Assembly (NCBI GenBank): GCA_013214245.1
Contig: JABSQE010000031.1
Location: 1 to 16,871, forward strand
Length of the DNA: 16,871 nt
Reading direction: 5' to 3'
From: Hyphomicrobiaceae bacterium
GTDB lineage: Bacteria > Pseudomonadota > Alphaproteobacteria > Rhizobiales > Hyphomicrobiaceae
Shown: positions 16,406 to 16,871 of the stretch, piece by piece
Layout of the letters: the number at the start of each line of letters is the position of its first letter
Numbering within the stretch: the first letter of the stretch is position 1
The notes under the pieces: generated by a model
What the model was told of the DNA's origin: nothing
The model's input: only the letters and a program-made list of their open reading frames with translations
The model's database searches: none
Program-made: the position numbers and the translations under genes

Positions 16406-16871
16406 ATGGGTTATAATATCGCAATCGTCGGTGCCACAGGTGCCGTAGGTAGAGAAATGCTAAATGTGCTCGCATTTAGAAAGTTTCCAGTTAATGAAGT
16501 TTATGCAATAGCCTCGCGCCGTTCTCTTGGGCGTGAAGTAAGCTTTGGGAGAACAAAACTAAAGTGCTATGATCTTGAAACATTCGACTTTAAAAATTGT
16601 GACATTGCATTAATGAGTGCTGGCAGCTCCGTAGCAAAAATTTTCGCACCCAAAATAGGTAGAACCGGATGTCTGGTCATCGATAATTCATCTGCCTGGA
16701 GGTATGATATTAACATACCGTTGATAGTGCCTGAAGTTAATGCTCACGTACTTCAGTCCTACATGACAAAAGGCGACTACAAAAATATTATAGCGAACCC
16801 TAACTGCTCTACTATACAGCTGCTTGTAAGTCTAAAACCTCTTCACAATGAAGCCGATATTAGAAAAATCA
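16406..16871 (+). CDS. asd: aspartate-semialdehyde dehydrogenase, N-terminal part (runs off window)
   Basis: Asd reduces aspartyl phosphate to aspartate semialdehyde with NADPH, the branch point to lysine and diaminopimelate, threonine and methionine. The 155 codons present start 'MGYNIAIVGATGAVGREML', with the GATGxVG nucleotide-binding loop at residues 9-15. Then follow 'SRRSLGREV', 'ALMSAGSSVA', 'IDNSSAWR' and 'VPEVNAH', and the active-site block 'NPNCST' with the catalytic cysteine at about residue 134. The frame stays open to the last base, so the 3' part, roughly 180-190 residues, is outside the window. The ATG at 16406 follows AAGG at 16394-16397 by 8 bases and gives the standard family start. 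Diaminopimelate supply would indicate a retained peptidoglycan or lysine route. Confidence 0.95.
   Translation, partial: MGYNIAIVGATGAVGREMLNVLAFRKFPVNEVYAIASRRSLGREVSFGRTKLKCYDLETFDFKNCDIALMSAGSSVAKIFAPKIGRTGCLVIDNSSAWRYDINIPLIVPEVNAHVLQSYMTKGDYKNIIANPNCSTIQLLVSLKPLHNEADIRKI

Noticed and set aside
1..16871. Mobile elements, CRISPR arrays, tRNA genes, toxin-antitoxin or biosynthetic clusters
   Set aside because: I looked for transposase motifs, regularly spaced repeats, tRNA T-loops and clustered accessory genes on both strands and saw none; the window is housekeeping genes and decayed spacers.

Overview
The window reads as a chromosomal segment of an AT-rich, host-restricted-looking alphaproteobacterium. 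The coding signals are alphaproteobacterial: addB-addA-trxA in that order with the alpha-type AddB, a HemF ending in the short 'MPPTVRWP' tail, and 6S RNA followed by 5-formyltetrahydrofolate cyclo-ligase, a YmdB-like phosphoesterase and YebC. Genes are well conserved but separated by long AT-rich stretches with no convincing genes (about 1.0, 0.43, 1.1 and 0.43 kb), and yebC carries an apparent single-base frameshift. Low coding density with intact housekeeping genes is typical of a symbiont or pathogen genome undergoing reduction. A tunicate symbiont such as 'Candidatus Endolissoclinum' would fit this description, but that is a guess from memory, not something the sequence proves.

Layout. 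1-180: end of a plus-strand gene, probably tsaE. 181-1173: no gene seen; related genomes often carry a sugar kinase and a nucleotidyltransferase here. 1174-8335: addB, addA and trxA in tandem on plus, with addB and addA 2 bases apart and trxA after a 62-base gap, ended by a hairpin. 8770-9318: an uncharacterised four-helix membrane protein on plus. 9544-11403: an MsbA-like ABC exporter half-transporter on minus. 11404-12510: gene-poor gap. 12511-13419: hemF on plus, converging on yebC (minus) with a shared hairpin between them. 13457 to about 15970: a minus-strand block that in transcription order is 6S RNA, 5-FCL, YmdB-like phosphoesterase and yebC. 15971-16405: gap. 16406-16871: start of asd on plus, cut by the window edge.

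Functions. AddA and AddB form the alphaproteobacterial double-strand-break resection helicase-nuclease, the counterpart of RecBCD. TrxA is the general disulfide reductant. HemF makes protoporphyrinogen IX precursors using oxygen, implying aerobic haem synthesis. 6S RNA with 5-FCL is a widely conserved pair in proteobacteria. Asd makes aspartate semialdehyde for lysine/diaminopimelate, threonine and methionine.

I found no phage, IS, CRISPR, toxin-antitoxin or secondary-metabolite system here. The features most worth checking are the yebC frameshift, the 6S RNA and the synteny gaps that suggest gene loss.
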